DNA of 64,000 bases, taken from NCBI RefSeq assembly GCF_014648435.1, contig NZ_BMRC01000015.1:62001-126000 (forward strand), given 5' to 3'. Both the position numbers and the translations under genes were made by a program. Shown here in pieces: positions 61,016-64,000 of this stretch. This DNA comes from Nonomuraea spiralis (GTDB lineage Bacteria; Actinomycetota; Actinomycetes; Streptosporangiales; Streptosporangiaceae). Every line of letters begins with the position of its first letter. The first letter of the stretch is position 1. Below the pieces are notes generated by a model, which worked only from the letters and a program-made list of their open reading frames with translations, did not search any database and was not told the DNA's origin.

Positions 61016-61163
61016 GATGCGTCCTTCGGCTGTGGTCAACGTGCGGCCGGACCCGCCCCGGCGGAGTCGGATCACCTCGGCGCAGATGGCCACGGCCGTA
61101 TCCTCCGACGTGCGCGCGCCGAGGTCGAGTCCGATGGGCGAGCGCAGTCGGAAACCCTCGCCA
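61016..61163 (-). pseudogene. XdhC-family C-terminal remnant
   Basis: The minus strand reads GFRLRSPIGLDLGARTSEDT, then AVAICAEVIRLRRGGSGRTL and EGRIH. This matches the C-terminus of XdhC/CoxI proteins (molybdenum-cofactor insertion; GLDLGARTPEE...RGGSGRPL...GRIHHD). The rest of the gene and its stop are missing, so it is a relic. Confidence 0.7.
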
Positions 61164-61271
61164 GGCACGCACCCGTTCGACCGGACTTGTCCCATTACTG
61201 GGGGCACGTCTCGTCGTAGCGGATCGCGGCTCCGGCTGACCGCCAGGGAGTGGCGCCCGTCGGGCGGAGCC

Positions 61272-61277
61272 GATAAT
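61272..61277 (+). promoter_or_regulatory. -10-like element GATAAT for the histidine kinase
   Basis: GATAAT ends 6 nt before the ATG at 61284, again the spacing of a leaderless transcript, and no Shine-Dalgarno sequence intervenes. Confidence 0.5.
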
Positions 61278-61283
61278 GAGCGA

Positions 61284-62414
61284 ATGATCAGCGTGGGTCG
61301 CGCCGGCGGGGTTCTGATGCTCTGGGCTGCCAGGTTCTCCGGTCTGAGGGGCGACGTCGCGATCGCGGCGGTCACCACCGCGGCCACCCTCGGTCCGCTG
61401 CTGGTGCCCGGTCCGAAGGTGTGGTGGATCGTCGCCCTGGGCGCGCTCGCCTCCGCGCCCGTCTACTGGCGCAGGCACGCGCCCATGGCCGTGGCGCTGT
61501 TCGTCGGCGCCGCGATGACCGTCATGGTCTTCTGGGAGAAGCCGTTCCTCCCGTTCGGCCCCCTGGTCGCCGTCTACACCATCGCCGACGTCAGTCCCAC
61601 GTGGAAGCGCCTGGCCGCGATCCCGGCGATCGCCGTGATCGTCGGCGTTTCCCTGGCGCTGCCGGGGGAGGACAGCGAGATCTTCCGTCTGATCGGCACC
61701 GCCTTCGTGGCCGCCTACGCGTTGGGCACCAGCGCCCGGGCGAACCGGTCACGTACCGCGGAACTGGCCGAACGGGCCCGCCGCCGCGAACAGGAGCACA
61801 TCGCCGCCGTGGCGGAGGAACGAGCGCGGATCGCTCGTGACATGCACGACATCATCACGCACGCCGTCGGGCTGATGGTCGTGCAGGCCGAGGCCGGGCC
61901 CGTTGTCGTACGGAGCGACGCGCCCAGGGCCGAGGCCGTCTTCGACGCGATCGCCGACACCGGCAGGGGAGCGCTCACCGAGCTGCGCGGCCTGCTCACG
62001 GCGCTGCGCGCGTCGGCCGTTCCGGCTGGGGAGCACCTCGGGCCCGCCCAGCCGAGCCTGGACGGACTCGCCTCACTTGCCGAACGCAGCGGCCTGGACG
62101 TGGTCATGACCGTGGAAGGCGAGCGGCGGCGGATCTCCGGCAGCCTGGAAGCCGCCGTCTACCGGATCGTCCAGGAAGCCCTCACCAACGTGCGCAAACA
62201 CGCCGGGGTGCGCGACGTACGGCTCCACCTGCGCTGGACCGCGCGGGAACTGCTCGTCGAGATCGCCGACGAGGGCGGCGGGTCACGTCGGGACAGCGGC
62301 GGCCACGGCCTGACAGGCATGCGGGAACGGGCGACCGCGTACGGCGGGACGCTCACCGCGGGACCGGGACAGGACGGCGGATTCATGGTCAGAGCCGTCT
62401 TTCCGCTTGAATAG
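61284..62414 (+). CDS. Sensor histidine kinase (HisKA_3, NarL-type partner)
   Basis: A 376-aa membrane kinase. The N-terminal 155 residues contain several transmembrane helices (AIAAVTTAATLGPLLVPG, MAVALFVGAAMTVMVF, LAAIPAIAVIVGVSLALP) and no large extracellular sensor. The dimerisation/phosphoacceptor box is EERARIARDMHDIITHAVGL, with the phosphorylated His in DMHD. The ATPase domain has EALTNVRKHAGVRDVRLHL and GGHGLTGMRERATAYGG. It pairs with the response regulator 5 bp downstream. The long upstream open frame is non-coding and antisense to the XdhC remnant. Confidence 0.9.
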   Translation: MISVGRAGGVLMLWAARFSGLRGDVAIAAVTTAATLGPLLVPGPKVWWIVALGALASAPVYWRRHAPMAVALFVGAAMTVMVFWEKPFLPFGPLVAVYTIADVSPTWKRLAAIPAIAVIVGVSLALPGEDSEIFRLIGTAFVAAYALGTSARANRSRTAELAERARRREQEHIAAVAEERARIARDMHDIITHAVGLMVVQAEAGPVVVRSDAPRAEAVFDAIADTGRGALTELRGLLTALRASAVPAGEHLGPAQPSLDGLASLAERSGLDVVMTVEGERRRISGSLEAAVYRIVQEALTNVRKHAGVRDVRLHLRWTARELLVEIADEGGGSRRDSGGHGLTGMRERATAYGGTLTAGPGQDGGFMVRAVFPLE

Positions 62415-62419
62415 CGCGC

Positions 62420-63106
62420 ATGCTGCGCGTGCTCATCGCCGACGACCAGGATCTCTTCCGCGCCGGGTTCGGCCTGATCCTCGGTGCCCAGCCGGACATG
62501 CTGGTGGTGGGCGAGGCGGCGGACGGCGACGAGGCGATCGAGCTGGCAGCGCGGCTGCGTCCGGACGTGGTCCTGATGGACGTGCGGATGCCGGGCAAGA
62601 ACGGCATCGAGGCCACCAGGGAGATCTGCGCGACCACCTCCGCCAAGGTGCTCGTCCTGACCATGTTCGACCTGGACGAGTACGTCTACGACGCCGTCCG
62701 CGCGGGCGCCAGCGGCTTCCTGCTCAAGGACATCCGCCGCGACGAGCTGGCGCATGCGGTGCGCACCGTGGCCGCCGGTGAGGCGTTGCTGGCGCCCGCA
62801 GCCACCCGCAGGCTGCTGGAGAACCTGGTCAGACGGCCGGCTCACGGCCCGATGCCGCGGCTGGCGGGAAGGCTGGAGGCGCTCACCGAGCGGGAGCGCG
62901 AAACGCTCAGGCTGGTCGCCCGCGGACTGTCCAACGGCGAGATCGCCGCCGCGCTCGTGGTCACCGAGCACACGGTCAAGACGCACGTCAGCCGCATCCT
63001 GACCAAGCTGGACCTGCGGGATCGGGTGCAGGCGGCGGTGTTCGCCTACGAATGCGGCCTCGTGGTCGCCGGTGAGAGTGACATCGAAGATCACACTCAC
63101 GAGTGA
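62420..63106 (+). CDS. NarL/FixJ-family response regulator
   Basis: A 228-aa protein. The receiver domain has VLIADDQDLFRAGFGLILG and the phosphoacceptor Asp in DVVLMDVRMPGKNGIEA. The LuxR-type helix-turn-helix is LTERERETLRLVARGLSNGE, IAAALVVTEHTVKTHVSRIL. It is phosphorylated by the preceding kinase. Regulon unknown. Confidence 0.93.
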   Translation: MLRVLIADDQDLFRAGFGLILGAQPDMLVVGEAADGDEAIELAARLRPDVVLMDVRMPGKNGIEATREICATTSAKVLVLTMFDLDEYVYDAVRAGASGFLLKDIRRDELAHAVRTVAAGEALLAPAATRRLLENLVRRPAHGPMPRLAGRLEALTERERETLRLVARGLSNGEIAAALVVTEHTVKTHVSRILTKLDLRDRVQAAVFAYECGLVVAGESDIEDHTHE

Positions 63107-63142
63107 CGCGCCACCAGGGTGGCCGCGAGCAGCATCGTCGCC

Positions 63143-64000
63143 ATGAAACGTGCCCTGATCGCGCTTGCCGCGGCCCTCGCCTCGGCTGTCCTGCTGCACT
63201 TCGGCACCGGCCTGCATCCCGTGGCCTGGCTGACGTGGCTCGCTCCCTTGCCCGTGCTGCTCGCCGCCCCCCGGGTGAGCGGAGGCTCGGCCTTCGCCGC
63301 CGGCGCCCTCGCCTGGCTCGGCGGGCAGCTGCAGTGGTGGCCGTACTTCACCGGGACGCTCGAGACGCCCGTCCCGGTGGCGGCCGGCCTGCTCGCCGGG
63401 CCGGCGCTGCTGTACGGCCTCGGTGTGCTGCTTCACCGTTCGCTGCTGGCCAGGCGGCGGACGCTGTCGGCCGTGCTCGCCGTACCGGCGTCGTGGGTCG
63501 GCGTCGAATACCTGATGGCGCTGGCCGGACCGCACGGCGCCTGGTGGAGCCTGGCCTATACGCAGGCCGACGTGCTGCCCGTCCTGCAGACGGCCTCCGT
63601 CACCGGCGTCTGGGGGATCACCTTCCTGCTCCTGCTCGTGCCCGCCGCCGTGGCCGCGCTTCTCGCACCAGGCGCGACCGGCCGGCTCCCTGTCGCGGTG
63701 ACCGCGGGCGCGATGGTGGCGCTCGCCCTGGCGTACGGTTTCGCGCGGCTCGGCACCGGCCAGGACGGCGGGCAGCACCGCGAGGTCGCGCTGATCTCCA
63801 CCGACAACCCGCGCGACACCGCGGAACTGGACTCCCCGCAGGGGCGCGACCTGCTCCGGCGCTACGGCCGGGCCGTCGACGCGGCCGCCGCGCGCGGTGC
63901 CGAGATCGCGGTGCTGCCGGAGAAGACGTTCGAGGCGGCCACCGCCCGCCTGCCGCTGGCCAGGCCGGGAGTGGCGGTCGTCGCCGGCGTCGCGCTCGGC
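63143..64000 (+). CDS. Apolipoprotein N-acyltransferase-like protein (partial, cut by window end)
   Basis: 286 codons of an open frame running off the window. The N-terminus is a polytopic membrane domain (KRALIALAAALASAVLLHFG, PVAWLTWLAPLPVLLAAP, ASVTGVWGITFLLLLVPAAV). The start of the nitrilase-type domain follows (EVALISTDNPRDTAELDS) and contains the catalytic Glu in IAVLPEKTFEA. Lnt N-acylates lipoproteins in the membrane. It starts 36 bp after the response-regulator stop and could be co-transcribed. Confidence 0.85.
   Translation, partial: MKRALIALAAALASAVLLHFGTGLHPVAWLTWLAPLPVLLAAPRVSGGSAFAAGALAWLGGQLQWWPYFTGTLETPVPVAAGLLAGPALLYGLGVLLHRSLLARRRTLSAVLAVPASWVGVEYLMALAGPHGAWWSLAYTQADVLPVLQTASVTGVWGITFLLLLVPAAVAALLAPGATGRLPVAVTAGAMVALALAYGFARLGTGQDGGQHREVALISTDNPRDTAELDSPQGRDLLRRYGRAVDAAAARGAEIAVLPEKTFEAATARLPLARPGVAVVAGVALG

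Larger units (their letters stand above)
60979..61283. other. 305-bp divergent intergenic region with a gene remnant and operator-like repeat
   Basis: Lies between the minus-strand hydrolase and the plus-strand kinase. It holds the inverted repeat at 60989-61013, the XdhC fragment at 61016-61163 and a -10-like element at 61272. No intact gene was seen. Confidence 0.5.

Overview
The window is high-GC actinobacterial DNA. It has dense GTG/TTG starts, ATGA-type stop/start overlaps, SARP/AfsR, XRE-MmyB, MocR and PucR regulators, and many antisense shadow frames. Gene content resembles Streptosporangiales (Nonomuraea-like) or Streptomyces relatives, but the genus is an inference.

Region 1 (1-9.2 kb) is a worn left flank. 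It holds an AfsR/SARP regulator broken by one in-frame TAG, an IS5-type transposase remnant, an orphan STM4015-like leucine-rich-repeat protein, a YbjQ protein, secreted proteins, a collapsed tyrosine-recombinase remnant and a family 16 glycoside hydrolase.

Region 2 (9.2-33 kb) is the centrepiece: an extracellular contractile injection system (eCIS, phage-tail-like) locus. One tightly coupled operon (9193-25940) encodes sheath, tube, a zinc-ribbon baseplate chaperone, a 603-aa disordered repeat protein, a DUF4255/Pvc16 protein, an AAA+ ATPase, an Afp7-like tube-initiator, a LysM protein, a gpD/gpV spike, a PAAR-like tip, gpW/gp25, baseplate J and a tail protein I carrying a beta-propeller. 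It ends with a DUF4157 protein whose middle carries a PD-(D/E)xK plus QxxxY nuclease signature, the best effector candidate. After a 179-bp gap, a second block (26120-32991) encodes TIG, NHL-propeller, beta-helical and coiled-coil fibre-like proteins, one with recent 144-bp and 384-bp internal duplications.

Region 3 (33-48 kb) is a mosaic of small regulator/enzyme units: Cu/Zn superoxide dismutase, two XRE-MmyB regulators each divergent from oxidoreductase or efflux genes, an ArsR/monooxygenase pair with two mirror-image operators, an FG-GAP protein, a PI-PLC, a MocR/hydrolase pair, a ricin-type lectin, an S4 RNA-binding protein and two acetyltransferases. Gene remnants (nitroreductase, HxlR) lie between them.

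Region 4 (48-60 kb, minus strand) is a single overlapping operon: S9 peptidase, three serine hydrolases without signal peptides, a PucR regulator, and an oligopeptide ABC importer with a permease-ATPase fusion. It looks like a peptide import and cytoplasmic degradation unit.

Region 5 (60-64 kb) holds an alpha/beta hydrolase, an XdhC remnant, a NarL-type two-component system and the start of an apolipoprotein N-acyltransferase cut by the window end. No tRNA, rRNA or CRISPR array was recognised.
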